Below, piece after piece: positions 7,621-15,933 of a DNA stretch of 17,835 nucleotides (the first letter of the stretch is position 1; each line of letters opens with the position of its first letter). The translations under genes were made by a program, and so were the position numbers. The stretch lies in NCBI GenBank assembly GCA_947624715.1, contig CANQLO010000034.1, forward strand, positions 1 through 17,835, in the 5' to 3' direction. A model generated the notes under the pieces. The model was not told the origin of the DNA and did not search any database. It saw only the letters and a program-made list of their open reading frames with translations. This DNA is from an uncultured Clostridia bacterium (lineage in GTDB: Bacteria > Bacillota_A > Clostridia > TANB77 > CAG-508).

Positions 7621-7661
7621 AGAAAGGAATAATCGCATAACAAAATATGCGATGAAAGTTT
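7621..7661 (+). promoter_or_regulatory. Hairpin between the ribosome site and start of fmt
   Basis: AGAAAGGA (7621-7628) is the best ribosome site but lies about 33 nt before the fmt ATG. Between them is a perfect 8-bp stem, ATCGCATA (7632-7639) with TATGCGAT (7646-7653), and a 6-nt loop. Folding it would bring the ribosome site to a working distance of about 11 nt. The only nearer site is a weak GAAAG at 7654-7658. Confidence 0.5.
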
Positions 7662-8660
7662 ATGAAGATAGTTTTTTTAGGAACACCAGATTTTGCTATG
7701 AAATCACTAAAGGCTTTATATGAAAGTAAACAAGATATTTTAGCAGTAGTTACAAATCAAGATAAGCCTAAGGGAAGAGGAATGAAAATGATCCCTTCAC
7801 CAGTTAAAGAGTATTCTTTAGAAAAAAATCTAAAAGTAATGCAACCAGTAAAAATAAGAAAAAATGAGGAATTTATAAATGAAATTAAAGATTTAAATCC
7901 TGATTTATTATGTGTTGTTGCTTATGGTAAAATACTTCCAAAAGAAATCTTAGACATTCCAAAGTATGGTTCTATAAATGTTCATGGTTCACTTCTCCCA
8001 AAATATAGAGGTGCTGCTCCAATACAATGGGCAGTACTTAATGGAGATGAAGAAACTGGTATAACAACTATGTTTATGGATGAAGGTATGGATACTGGAG
8101 ACATGATATTAAGGGAAAAAGTAAAAATTGGTGATGATGAAACAACAGGAGAGCTTTGGGATAGATTATCAGATATTGGAGCTAAACTTTTAGTAGAAAC
8201 AGTAAGCAAAATTGAAGATATTTCAAAAACTATCGAAAGTAAAACAGAAGAAGAAATAAAGCAAGAAGTTAAGAAAAAAATAGGAGCAGAAAAACAAGGA
8301 GAAGATTTTACTTTAGCACCAATGTTAGATAAAGAAATGTCAAAGATAAACTGGAATGATAGTGCTAGAAAAATAAAAAATTTAGTACGAGGACTAAATC
8401 CTATTATGGGAACATATACTTTTTTAAATGGAAAGAAAATTAAGATATGGAAAGTACAAATGCATGATAATATTCCAGAAGCGGAAAGTAAACAAAACGG
8501 TGAAATTATTATATCAGATAAGAAAAAAGGGCTTTTTGTAAAAACTTCTCAAGGAATTATTGAGGTATTAGAACTTCAAGGAGAAAACAGTAAAAAAATG
8601 GATATAAAAAGTTTCTTAAATGGAAATCAAGTTGAAGTTGGAGAAATTTTTGAAAATTAA
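7662..8660 (+). CDS. fmt: Methionyl-tRNA formyltransferase
   Basis: Transfers formyl from 10-formyl-THF to initiator Met-tRNA. The 332-residue protein has the formyltransferase fold with the FLGTPDFA start, catalytic Asn106, His108 (NVHGS) and Asp144 (DEGMDTGD), and the SLLPKYRG loop at 110-117. The C-terminal tRNA-binding domain is present. It is about 15-20 residues longer than typical Fmt, probably because of the Lys/Glu-rich insertion around 190-215 between the two domains. The start is fixed by the N-terminal MKIVFLG motif. The ribosome site is oddly distant, with a hairpin between. A terminator follows at once, so the rsmB/prkC genes that often come next are absent here. Confidence 0.96.
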   Translation: MKIVFLGTPDFAMKSLKALYESKQDILAVVTNQDKPKGRGMKMIPSPVKEYSLEKNLKVMQPVKIRKNEEFINEIKDLNPDLLCVVAYGKILPKEILDIPKYGSINVHGSLLPKYRGAAPIQWAVLNGDEETGITTMFMDEGMDTGDMILREKVKIGDDETTGELWDRLSDIGAKLLVETVSKIEDISKTIESKTEEEIKQEVKKKIGAEKQGEDFTLAPMLDKEMSKINWNDSARKIKNLVRGLNPIMGTYTFLNGKKIKIWKVQMHDNIPEAESKQNGEIIISDKKKGLFVKTSQGIIEVLELQGENSKKMDIKSFLNGNQVEVGEIFEN

Positions 8661-8664
8661 ATAA

Positions 8665-8703
8665 AATAACCCTGCTTGTAAAAAAATAACAAGTAGGGTT
8701 ATT
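8665..8703 (+). terminator. Intrinsic terminator after fmt
   Basis: Arms 8665-8679 and 8689-8703 pair over 15 bp with a single G-T wobble and a 9-nt loop of mostly A. The stem begins 4 bp after the fmt stop and ends in GGGTTATTT, so it closes the folD-fmt block. Confidence 0.8.
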
Positions 8704-8729
8704 TCTATGTTCTTTATTTGTGCAAAATT

Positions 8730-8746
8730 TGTCGAATTTTGTCACA
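8730..8746. promoter_or_regulatory. Spo0A box-like motif upstream of a promoter
   Basis: TGTCGAA (8730-8736) matches the published Spo0A box consensus exactly, and a related TGTCACA (8740-8746) follows 10 bp on, one helical turn. They sit about 48-58 bp upstream of the predicted RNA start near 8791, a position where Spo0A can activate. A 7-bp match alone can be chance. Confidence 0.35.
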
Positions 8747-8755
8747 CGATTTATG

Positions 8756-8784
8756 TTGAAATTTGGAAAAATCTGTAGTATAAT
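8756..8784 (+). promoter_or_regulatory. Strong sigma-A promoter in the 8661-9141 gap
   Basis: TTGAAA (8756-8761), exactly 17 bp, and a perfect TATAAT (8779-8784). RNA would start near 8791. The next gene starts at 9142, so this promoter would give either a 350-nt leader for the Rpn-like gene or a separate small RNA. No convincing small ORF was found in the gap. Confidence 0.75.
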
Positions 8785-8898
8785 TATTCTCATAAGTAAA
8801 TGTTTTTAATTTATTTGTATTTAATTTAATTTTTACTTTAATTTTACAAAATTTTATTTTGAAAAAAATTTGTATTTAATATTTTAAATTTTTATCAA

Positions 8899-8941
8899 TT
8901 TTAGTAAATTCTATCAATAAAAAATAGAGGATTTACTAAAA
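8899..8941 (+). other. Long AT-rich hairpin in the leader of the Rpn-like gene
   Basis: Arm 8899-8914 pairs with 8924-8941 over 16 bp, interrupted only by a 2-nt GG bulge, around a 9-nt loop. It lies about 110 nt into the RNA expected from the 8756-8784 promoter. No T-run follows, so it is not a standard terminator. The role is unknown. Confidence 0.45.
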
Positions 8942-9004
8942 AATATTTATTCTAAGAATCTCCAAGTAAAAAAAGTAAAAAATTTTTTAAAGGTATCAAT
9001 TAAA

Positions 9005-9073
9005 ATTACAAAAGCTAAGCAACGTCAAGTGAAAAAGTAAATGCAATTCTGTAAAGTAATTACAAAAGCTAAG
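9005..9073. repeat. 15-bp direct repeat upstream of the Rpn-like gene
   Basis: ATTACAAAAGCTAAG occurs at 9005-9019 and 9059-9073, 54 bp apart. Directly after the first copy is AACGTCAAGTG (9021-9031), also found at 1019-1029 at the head of the GGGGACGGAGG cluster, so this may be a decayed piece of the same repeat family. Confidence 0.55.
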
Positions 9074-9141
9074 TAGACAATATTTTTGTATAAAATGTTG
9101 CCAAAAGTAAAAAAATCTATTATAATAGGAGGTAATAATTA

Positions 9142-10281
9142 TTGACTAAAAAACGACATATCAATACTAAAGATGAAAACTTACAAGAAGAAAATGAAAA
9201 GGTAGAATACATAAACCATCCCCATGATAAAATAATAAGAGATGTTTTATTAGATAAAGAAGAAGGATCATATTTTATAAATAAGGCATTAAACTTAAAA
9301 GAAGAAGAACAATTATCAGAAAAAAATTTATATAATTATAATAATAGTTTTGTAAACAATAAATTACAAAACAAAATACCAGATGTAGTGTATAAAGTAA
9401 TAAAAGAAGAAACGAATAACAAAGAAGTAAAAAATAAAGAAATTGAAAATGTGGAAATAAAAGAACAAGGAGAAAAAGATAAATCAGAAGAAAGAGAAAT
9501 ATACATAATAATAGAACATCAAAGTAAAAAAGATCCACTTATGGAATATAGATTTTTTGATTATAAAGTAGAAATAACAAGATTAGCATTAGATAAAAGT
9601 AAAGTAGGAGAAGAAAGCTATAAGGAACCAAGTGTAATAGGAATATTGCTTTATACAGGAAAAGAAGGTTGGAGAAAAGAAACAGAAGATAACAATAATA
9701 AATTTCGAGAAAAAAGGACATTAGAAAGCTGGACAAAACAAGAGTACACAAAATATAAGCTAGTAGAAGCGAGAAAAATGTCAGAGGAAGAACTACTAAA
9801 AGAAAATACACTATTATCCAAAATACTTTTAATAGAAAAAGCCGAGAGTACAGAAGAAATGATGAAAATGTATTCAAAAATAATGAATCAAGAATTAAGT
9901 CAGACAGAAATAGAAAAAATAGAAAATTATATAATAATAATCTTGTCACAATTTTTAAAAAAAGATAAAAAAGAACTAGAGAAAGTTCTAAAAAATTTTG
10001 AAGGGAGGAAAAATACAATGATGCATATTGAAGAAGTATTAATAAGAGAAAGAAAAAAGGATAGAGCAGAAGCAAGAGCTGAGGGGTTAGCAGAAGGACG
10101 AAAAGAAGGACGAGTACAGGCACGAGCAGAAGCAAAAAGGGAAGCAAGGGCAGAAAAAATAAAAATGATAAAGAAAATGCTATTAAATAAAGAACAAGAT
10201 AATAAAATAAAAGAATATGCAGATGTAAGTAGCAAAGAATTAGATAAAATAAAAAAAGAGTTACTAACTCAAAATGCTTGA
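9142..10281 (+). CDS. Rpn-like PD-(D/E)XK nuclease/putative transposase
   Basis: Resembles the Rpn (recombination-promoting nuclease, formerly transposase_31/DUF4351-type) family. It starts with TTG, preceded at 9 nt by AGGAGG; no in-frame ATG occurs before residue 134. Landmarks in the 379-residue protein are HDKIIRDVLLDKEEGSYFI at 28-46, the catalytic-type PD at 80-81, and EHQSK at 125-129 (an ExQ active-site variant). A low-complexity Lys/Glu stretch at about 87-118 separates these two active-site strands. The C-terminus (about 305-345) is an Arg/Ala/Glu/Gly helix with EG/AEGR repeats, common in the family. Codons nearly all end in A, unlike the housekeeping genes. Nuclease activity is inferred; a toxin or mobile-element role is possible. 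Confidence 0.8.
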   Translation: MTKKRHINTKDENLQEENEKVEYINHPHDKIIRDVLLDKEEGSYFINKALNLKEEEQLSEKNLYNYNNSFVNNKLQNKIPDVVYKVIKEETNNKEVKNKEIENVEIKEQGEKDKSEEREIYIIIEHQSKKDPLMEYRFFDYKVEITRLALDKSKVGEESYKEPSVIGILLYTGKEGWRKETEDNNNKFREKRTLESWTKQEYTKYKLVEARKMSEEELLKENTLLSKILLIEKAESTEEMMKMYSKIMNQELSQTEIEKIENYIIIILSQFLKKDKKELEKVLKNFEGRKNTMMHIEEVLIRERKKDRAEARAEGLAEGRKEGRVQARAEAKREARAEKIKMIKKMLLNKEQDNKIKEYADVSSKELDKIKKELLTQNA

Positions 10282-10382
10282 TGGAAAATATTAAACATAA
10301 AAGATGATGTAATATTCTTGTGATGCACTATTTGCTTTTAAAATTCACAAAAAATTTTTTAAGTTAAACATAATTTGCCAGA

Positions 10383-10413
10383 AAAACACTCTCTAGATTC
10401 TAGGGAGTGTTTT
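10383..10413. terminator. Bidirectional terminator
   Basis: Arms AAAACACTCTCTA (10383-10395) and TAGGGAGTGTTTT (10401-10413) pair over 13 bp with one wobble and a 5-nt loop. A-run and T-run ends make it work on both strands, serving the Rpn-like gene and the convergent helical-bundle gene, whose stop is at 10425. Confidence 0.85.
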
Positions 10414-10424
10414 ATAAAAGTAGT

Positions 10425-11036
10425 TTATAAATAAGCATTTAACTTATCAATATTTTCTCTTTGAAACTTATTAAATTCTTTAAGAAGTTTTGTTGTACTT
10501 TCATCAATATCTAGTCCACAATTTAAAATTTTTTGAACCTCAATAACACCCATCAAAGTTCCTTGAATCATCATTTCAGCGATATGAGATGTAGTTCTAT
10601 CCCTCATAAGATTCATCTTTATTCCCCAGTAGCTCATCATCTTAGAGCAAAGAGGACTATCATCTGGAACCTCACCATATTTTTCAAAATGTTGATTTAC
10701 TTGTGCTAAAATATTAGAATACTGCGAATACATTGCAACAAGCATTTTTTTCATTTCAGTATCTGAAATTTTAGTTGTTAAATAAGAGATACTACTCATG
10801 CCCATTTGAGCAATTTTACTTATCTCATTCAAAACAGCTAAATCAAGACCGAAACTACAAGAGTCAAAAGTTGAGTAATCAGGGTCAAAAACGACCTCAC
10901 TATCTGAATGTTTAGAATCAGACTCATGTTCTCTAGTACTAGAGATGTTACTAGATATATCGCTTTCTTTCTCATGAACTTTTGAATCCACACTGACGCT
11001 TTCAGAATTATTTTTGAGACTTTTATTTTTATCCAT
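10425..11036 (-). CDS. Ferritin-like helical-bundle protein, unknown function
   Basis: The start at 11036 (203 residues) is chosen because AAAGGA lies 10 nt upstream; a longer frame from 11111 has no ribosome site. The first ~48 residues are Ser/Glu/Asp/Lys-rich and likely disordered. Residues about 62-203 form a string of amphipathic helices that look like a four-helix bundle, with conserved-looking KMMSYWGIKMNLMRDRTTSH (132-151) and IAEMMIQGTLMG (152-163). I recall similar ~140-residue clostridial proteins without the acidic N-terminus, annotated as hypothetical or DUF2383-like; that assignment is uncertain. No metal-binding ferritin motif is clear. It is divergent from addA. Confidence 0.75.
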   Translation of the reverse strand: MDKNKSLKNNSESVSVDSKVHEKESDISSNISSTREHESDSKHSDSEVVFDPDYSTFDSCSFGLDLAVLNEISKIAQMGMSSISYLTTKISDTEMKKMLVAMYSQYSNILAQVNQHFEKYGEVPDDSPLCSKMMSYWGIKMNLMRDRTTSHIAEMMIQGTLMGVIEVQKILNCGLDIDESTTKLLKEFNKFQRENIDKLNAYL

Positions 11037-11160
11037 AATAAACTTATCCTTTCTTGCCTTAGCAAAAGGCATGCATAGTAATAAAAGAAAATTCTTTAAA
11101 ACTATCCTCAAAATAAAAATATAATTTATTACATTTTGTCCAAAAAATAAAATATTATTA

Positions 11161-11189
11161 TTGAAATAAGCAAAAAACTAATATATACT
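11161..11189 (+). promoter_or_regulatory. Promoter for addA
   Basis: TTGAAA (11161-11166), a 17-bp spacer and TATACT (11184-11189) give an RNA start near 11196, just before the GAAAGGA ribosome site at 11201-11207. AddA therefore appears to have its own promoter rather than being the second gene of an addBA transcript. Confidence 0.65.
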
Positions 11190-11220
11190 AATAAAAAAGC
11201 GAAAGGAAAATTATAAAAGC

Positions 11221-14200
11221 ATGGAATGGTCAAAAGAACAAAAACAAGCAATTGAAAAAAATGGTTCAAACATATTAGTTTCTGCATCTGCAGGTTCTGG
11301 AAAAACAACAGTTTTGGTAGAAAGAATCATAAATAAAGTAGTAAATCAAAAAATAGATATTGATAAACTGCTAGTTGTAACTTTTACTAATGCTGCTGCA
11401 AGTGAAATGAAGCAAAGACTATTAGATGCTATTTATAAAAAGATAGATGAGAACCCAAATGATGAATATTTACAAAAGCAGATACTTTTACTAAATAGAG
11501 CACATATAAGTACAATACATTCTTTCTGCTTAGACGTAATTAGAAATAATTTCTTTGAAATTGGAATGCCAGCAAATTTTAGAGTCGCAGATTCATCAGA
11601 AATAGAGATAATGAAACAAGAAGTAATAGAAGATATCTTTGAAAAAAAATATGAAGAAAATAACGAAGAATTTTTAAAACTTCTTGAATTATATACAACA
11701 TACAGAGACGATGAACCATTGAAAAATATAGTATTAAACTTTTTTGAATTTATTAGATGTGTACCATTTCCAGAAAAATGGTTAAATGAAAAAATCGAAG
11801 AATTTAATATAGAAGAAAAAGATTTTTCAAATACGGTATGGGGAAAAACTATTTTTGAAAAATGCAAAGATCTTTTAGAAGATTGTTTATTAAATTTAGA
11901 AAGTGCAAGAAAAATAGTTGATGGCTCTCAAGCTTTGATAAAATGTTTAACTTTGATATTAGCTGATATAGATGATATATCAAAAATACAACTAGATAAT
12001 TGGGATAGTATATATAACGGAATAACAAAGGAATTTGAAAGATGGCCTGGAAGAATGAAGCTTACCGAAGAGGAACAAGAATTTAAAGATAAAGCAAAAA
12101 ATTATAGGGATGAAGCTAAATCGAATTTTGAAGAAGTCAGGGCAATGGTAACTTCTAACTCAAAAGATGCAATAGAAGATATTAGAGCAATGTACCCAAT
12201 ATTAAAATCAATTCAAAAATTAGTTTTAGATTTTACAAATGAATTTAATAAAAGAAAAAGAGAAAAGAATATAGTTGACTTTTCAGATATAGAACATTTA
12301 GCTTTAAAATTATTGGTAAATGAAGATGGTAGCAAAACTAAAATTGCTGAAAAATATGATTTTGAAGAAGTTGCAATAGATGAATATCAAGATTCTAATC
12401 TAGTACAAGAAAAAATATTAAATAGTGTTTCAAATGGTAAAAATACGTTCATGGTTGGTGATGTGAAACAAAGTATTTATAGATTTAGACAAGCAAGACC
12501 AGATTTATTTTTAGAAAAATATGAAAAATATAAAAAATCACTAGAAGAAGAAAATAATATAAATGAAGATACAAAGATATTACTTTATAATAATTTTAGA
12601 AGTAGAGAAAATGTACTTAAATTAACAAATCAAATATTTGAAAGCATAATGAGTAAAGAACTTGGCGAGATGAATTACACTAAGGAAGAATATCTTAATT
12701 TTTCAGGAACTTTTGAGAAGCCAATAATAGATTGCATACCTGAGCTTAATATTATAGAGACTAAAGAACAAATAGAAGAATTTAATGAAGAAACAAATGC
12801 TAGTACAAATCAGGCACAAGAAGTTAAAGGCAGTGATGATAAAAGTGAAGAAAAAAGTGAGAATAAAAGCGAAGAAGAAGAAACACTTGAAAAATCAGTA
12901 TTAGAGGCTAGATTTGTCGCAAAGAGAATAAAGAAGTTAATAGAGAATGGATTTAGATATAGAGATATGGTAGTATTGCTAAGAAGTACTAAAGAAGAAG
13001 CAGCATTGTATGAAAAAGAATTAGTAGAGCAAGGAATACCAGTTTTCTCAAACACTGCAACAGATTATTTAGATTCAATAGAAATAAATACTATATTATC
13101 TTTGCTTAAAATAATAGATAATCCATTACAAGATATTCCACTAGTAACAGTTCTTAGATCTCCAATAGGAGGTTTTACGGAAAATGAATTAGTAGATATA
13201 AGACTTCATGAACAGAAAGTTCCTTTTTATAAAGCTTTACTAAAAACAGATACAGATAAGGTAAAAAAATTTTTAAATCTTTTAGAGGAATTAAAAAAAG
13301 CAGAAAGAGAACTTCCACTAGATGAACTTATATGGAAAATATACTCTAAAACAGGGTACTACCACTTTGTAAGACTTATGCCAAATGGAAAACTTAGACA
13401 AGCCAACTTAAAAAAGCTTTTTGAAAAGGCAAAAGACTATGAGAAAATAAGTTTTAAAGGGTTATTTAATTTTATTTTATTTATTGAAAAAGTAGCTAGT
13501 AGTTCTAGTATGAAAGAAGCCAAAATTATTGGAGAAAATGAAGATGTTGTTAGAATAATGAGTATACATAAAAGTAAAGGATTAGAATTTCCAATAGTAT
13601 TTTTATGCGGGGTGGATAAAAAAATAAATTTACAAGATTTAAAAGAAAAGATAGTATTGGATCAAGAACTTGGAATAGGAGTTAATTTTATTGGAGAAGG
13701 AATGGAATATCCAACGCTAAGTAAAGAAGCAATAAAATTAAAGATGAGAAATGAAGCTTTATCAGAAGATATGAGAGTTTTATATGTTGCACTTACAAGA
13801 GCTAAAGAAAAATTGATTTTAGTTGGTGCTGATAAAAATGTACAAAAAGATATTGATAAGAAAAAAATAGAACTCGAAAAATATAGTGAAAGTATGGCAG
13901 AAAAATTAAGTCCAAAATTAGTAAAAAAATACTCAAGATTTTTAGATTGGATTGAACTTGTATATTTGCATAATCCAAAGTTAGAATTAAAGTTTGAGAT
14001 AATAGACAAGAGACAAATTAGTCAAATAAAAAATTATGAAAAATTAAAACCAGAATATGAGATAAAAGAAAGAAAAATAGATGAAAAAAAATATAAACTT
14101 GTTGATAATATTTTAAGCTGGGAGTACAAATATAAAGAAGCAATAGAAGCTCCAAGTAAAACATCAGTATCTCAATTAAAGAAACAATACAGTGAAAATA

Positions 14201-14727
14201 ATATTGAAAATATTTACAAGCCTGATTTTGAAAAAGAAAATTTAGATGAAATAAAAGGAGCTAAATTAGGAACTTTAGTACACTTGGCTTTACAAAATAT
14301 TGATAATAATTTTAATGGAATAGAAGATTTATTATCAAAACTTAGAATTTCACGAGAAGAAAAAGAGGCATTAATAAAAAATAAATACATTATAGAAAAC
14401 TATGTAAAATCAGATTTATTCGAAAGTTTAAAAACTGCAAAAGAAATTTATAAGGAAACACCATTTTATATGAATATTCCTTATCAAGAAACAAAAGAGC
14501 AGGTATTAGTACAAGGTATAATAGATTTGTATTTCATTGACAAAGATGACAATATTATATTAGTTGATTATAAAACAGATAAAAATGTTACAGAAATAGA
14601 TTTAATAAATAGATATAAATATCAATTAGAATTGTACAAGGAGGCTATAGAAAAATCTTTAAGGAAAAAAGTAAATAAAGTATGTATTTATTCAACTTTT
14701 CTAAATAAAAATATAGAATTAAAATAA
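11221..14727 (+). CDS. addA: ATP-dependent helicase/nuclease subunit A (AddA)
   Basis: The UvrD-like helicase and nuclease subunit of AddAB, which resects double-strand breaks for recombination. Motifs in the 1168-residue protein are Walker A SASAGSGKTT (21-30), TFTNAAASEMK (54-64), HSFC (100-103), the DEEx-type box AIDEYQDS (385-392), GDVKQSIYRFRQ (413-424), NFRSREN (458-464), SIHKSKGLEFP (781-791) and LYVALTRAKEKL (854-865). The C-terminal nuclease has His1021, Asp1102 and the VDYKTDK box (Asp1116, Lys1118). An acidic Ser/Glu linker at about 523-558 breaks the helicase core and looks like an expanded loop. It is slightly shorter than the usual ~1200+. AddB, normally just upstream, is not here: the upstream gene is divergent. 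Confidence 0.95.
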   Translation: MEWSKEQKQAIEKNGSNILVSASAGSGKTTVLVERIINKVVNQKIDIDKLLVVTFTNAAASEMKQRLLDAIYKKIDENPNDEYLQKQILLLNRAHISTIHSFCLDVIRNNFFEIGMPANFRVADSSEIEIMKQEVIEDIFEKKYEENNEEFLKLLELYTTYRDDEPLKNIVLNFFEFIRCVPFPEKWLNEKIEEFNIEEKDFSNTVWGKTIFEKCKDLLEDCLLNLESARKIVDGSQALIKCLTLILADIDDISKIQLDNWDSIYNGITKEFERWPGRMKLTEEEQEFKDKAKNYRDEAKSNFEEVRAMVTSNSKDAIEDIRAMYPILKSIQKLVLDFTNEFNKRKREKNIVDFSDIEHLALKLLVNEDGSKTKIAEKYDFEEVAIDEYQDSNLVQEKILNSVSNGKNTFMVGDVKQSIYRFRQARPDLFLEKYEKYKKSLEEENNINEDTKILLYNNFRSRENVLKLTNQIFESIMSKELGEMNYTKEEYLNFSGTFEKPIIDCIPELNIIETKEQIEEFNEETNASTNQAQEVKGSDDKSEEKSENKSEEEETLEKSVLEARFVAKRIKKLIENGFRYRDMVVLLRSTKEEAALYEKELVEQGIPVFSNTATDYLDSIEINTILSLLKIIDNPLQDIPLVTVLRSPIGGFTENELVDIRLHEQKVPFYKALLKTDTDKVKKFLNLLEELKKAERELPLDELIWKIYSKTGYYHFVRLMPNGKLRQANLKKLFEKAKDYEKISFKGLFNFILFIEKVASSSSMKEAKIIGENEDVVRIMSIHKSKGLEFPIVFLCGVDKKINLQDLKEKIVLDQELGIGVNFIGEGMEYPTLSKEAIKLKMRNEALSEDMRVLYVALTRAKEKLILVGADKNVQKDIDKKKIELEKYSESMAEKLSPKLVKKYSRFLDWIELVYLHNPKLELKFEIIDKRQISQIKNYEKLKPEYEIKERKIDEKKYKLVDNILSWEYKYKEAIEAPSKTSVSQLKKQYSENNIENIYKPDFEKENLDEIKGAKLGTLVHLALQNIDNNFNGIEDLLSKLRISREEKEALIKNKYIIENYVKSDLFESLKTAKEIYKETPFYMNIPYQETKEQVLVQGIIDLYFIDKDDNIILVDYKTDKNVTEIDLINRYKYQLELYKEAIEKSLRKKVNKVCIYSTFLNKNIELK

Positions 14728-14751
14728 GGAGGCACTATATAGGCCTCCTTA
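14725..14751. terminator. Bidirectional terminator between addA and the SPFH gene
   Basis: TAAGGAGGC (14725-14733) pairs with GCCTCCTTA (14743-14751) over 9 bp with a 9-nt loop. The addA stop codon is the first three bases of the stem. A/T-rich ends on both sides suit the two convergent genes. Confidence 0.75.
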
Positions 14752-14765
14752 AAATTTGTTATTTA

Positions 14766-15710
14766 TTATTTCTTATCTTCAACTTGAGTATTGTTTTGAG
14801 TCTTTGATTTTTCATCATTATCTTTAACACTCTCAGCTAATGTACCAAGACTTGCTAAAGCACTGGTTGCATCAAAAGGAATAAATACTTTATTAGCATC
14901 CCCATTTGCAACATCTTTTAATGTCTCAAGAGATTTTAATTGTACTAATGTCTGGTTAGGGTTAGCCTTCATCATAGCACTGTATACCAACTTAACTTCT
15001 TCAGCTTTAGCTTCTGCAACTCTACGAATTGCATCTGCATCACCGGCAGCTCTTCTAATTTTAGCTTCTCTTTCAGCATCAGCTTGTAAAATAGCAGCTT
15101 CTTTTTCACCTTGAGCTTTAAGAACAGCAGCTTGTCTTTCACCTTCTGCTTGAAGTATAGCAGCTCTTTTATTTCTTTCAGCATTCATTTGCTTTTCCAT
15201 AGCATCTCTAATATCTGGAGGAGGAGTAATATCTTGAACCTCAACTCTATCTATAGTACAACCCCATTTATTAGCAGCTTCATCAAGAATAGCTCTTAAC
15301 TTATCATTTATAACATCTCTTGAACTAAAAGTTGAATCTAAATCCATTTTACCAACTAAGTCTCTCATAGATGTAACAGATAAATACTCGATACCTTTCT
15401 TTAAACTTTGAATTTCATAAACAGCCTTAGTAGGCTCAATTACTTTATAAAATACAACAGTATTTATAGTAATAGTAACATTATCCTTAGTAATAACATC
15501 TTGAGGTTGTATATCTAAAGTTTGTTGTTTTAAACTAACAATACTACGAACATGATCTACAAAAGGTATGATTATTGTAAGTCCAGCATCAGCAACCTTA
15601 TGAAACTTACCAAGTCTTTCTATAATATATACCTCAGATTGTCTAACAATCTTTACGCTAAATAATAAACATATAACTATTAAAATGGCTAATATGATTA
15701 AAAACCACAT
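14766..15710 (-). CDS. SPFH/Band 7 (stomatin-like) membrane protein
   Basis: A membrane scaffold protein of the stomatin/prohibitin/flotillin superfamily, closest in layout to the QmcA/stomatin group. The start at 15710 is chosen because AGGGAGGT lies 7 nt upstream; a longer frame from 15785 lacks a site. The 314-residue product has one N-terminal membrane segment (about 2-19) and an SPFH domain (about 20-175) with ERLGKF, PDIRDAMEKQM and an RDLVGKMDLD block. A long Ala/Glu/Arg coiled coil follows (about 175-245), with near-repeats of ILQAEGERQAA. The polar tail is DNDEKSKTQNN. Such proteins oligomerise at the inner membrane and often pair with an NfeD-type protein; none is adjacent. Confidence 0.93.
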   Translation of the reverse strand: MWFLIILAILIVICLLFSVKIVRQSEVYIIERLGKFHKVADAGLTIIIPFVDHVRSIVSLKQQTLDIQPQDVITKDNVTITINTVVFYKVIEPTKAVYEIQSLKKGIEYLSVTSMRDLVGKMDLDSTFSSRDVINDKLRAILDEAANKWGCTIDRVEVQDITPPPDIRDAMEKQMNAERNKRAAILQAEGERQAAVLKAQGEKEAAILQADAEREAKIRRAAGDADAIRRVAEAKAEEVKLVYSAMMKANPNQTLVQLKSLETLKDVANGDANKVFIPFDATSALASLGTLAESVKDNDEKSKTQNNTQVEDKK

Positions 15711-15792
15711 AATAAACCTCCCTAAATTAATAAAACTAATATAATTATAACATAAACTTAGCAAAAAATAAAGTATTTTTAGCAAATTTTAT

Positions 15793-15852
15793 GTCAATGT
15801 CAAAAAGTGTCAAAATGTCAAAGTGTCAAGGGGACGGAGGTTATTGACATTA
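15793..15852. repeat. Diverged copy of the GGGGACGGAGG repeat
   Basis: Five short TGTCAA-type repeats lead into GTCAAGGGGACGGAGG (15825-15840) and TTATTGACATTA. This matches the unit at 1056-1087 with one deletion and a base change or so. No inverted partner is present, so the hairpin seen at 1087-1145 cannot form here. Confidence 0.75.
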
Positions 15853-15933
15853 TTTTCAATAGGGATGAATTGTTTGACATTGTTACAAAAATATAACAAG
15901 TTTATTACATTTAAAAATATTCGGTAAATTCCA

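Noticed and set aside
8708..8779. 23-codon ORF after the fmt terminator
   Set aside because: No ribosome site, and it overlaps the terminator tail and the promoter.
9098..9126. TTGCCA, 17 bp, TATAAT as the promoter of the Rpn-like gene
   Set aside because: The match is good, but RNA would start near 9133, after the AGGAGG ribosome site at 9127-9132, so the transcript would lack it. The promoter at 8756-8784 fits better.
9275..10235. Minus-strand open frames opposite the Rpn-like gene
   Set aside because: Same cause: Leu/Phe-rich antisense translations of a Lys/Glu-rich gene.
15873..15897. TTGACA (15874) with TATAAC (15892) as a promoter
   Set aside because: The spacer is only 12 bp. The pair at 15934-15962 has the correct spacing.
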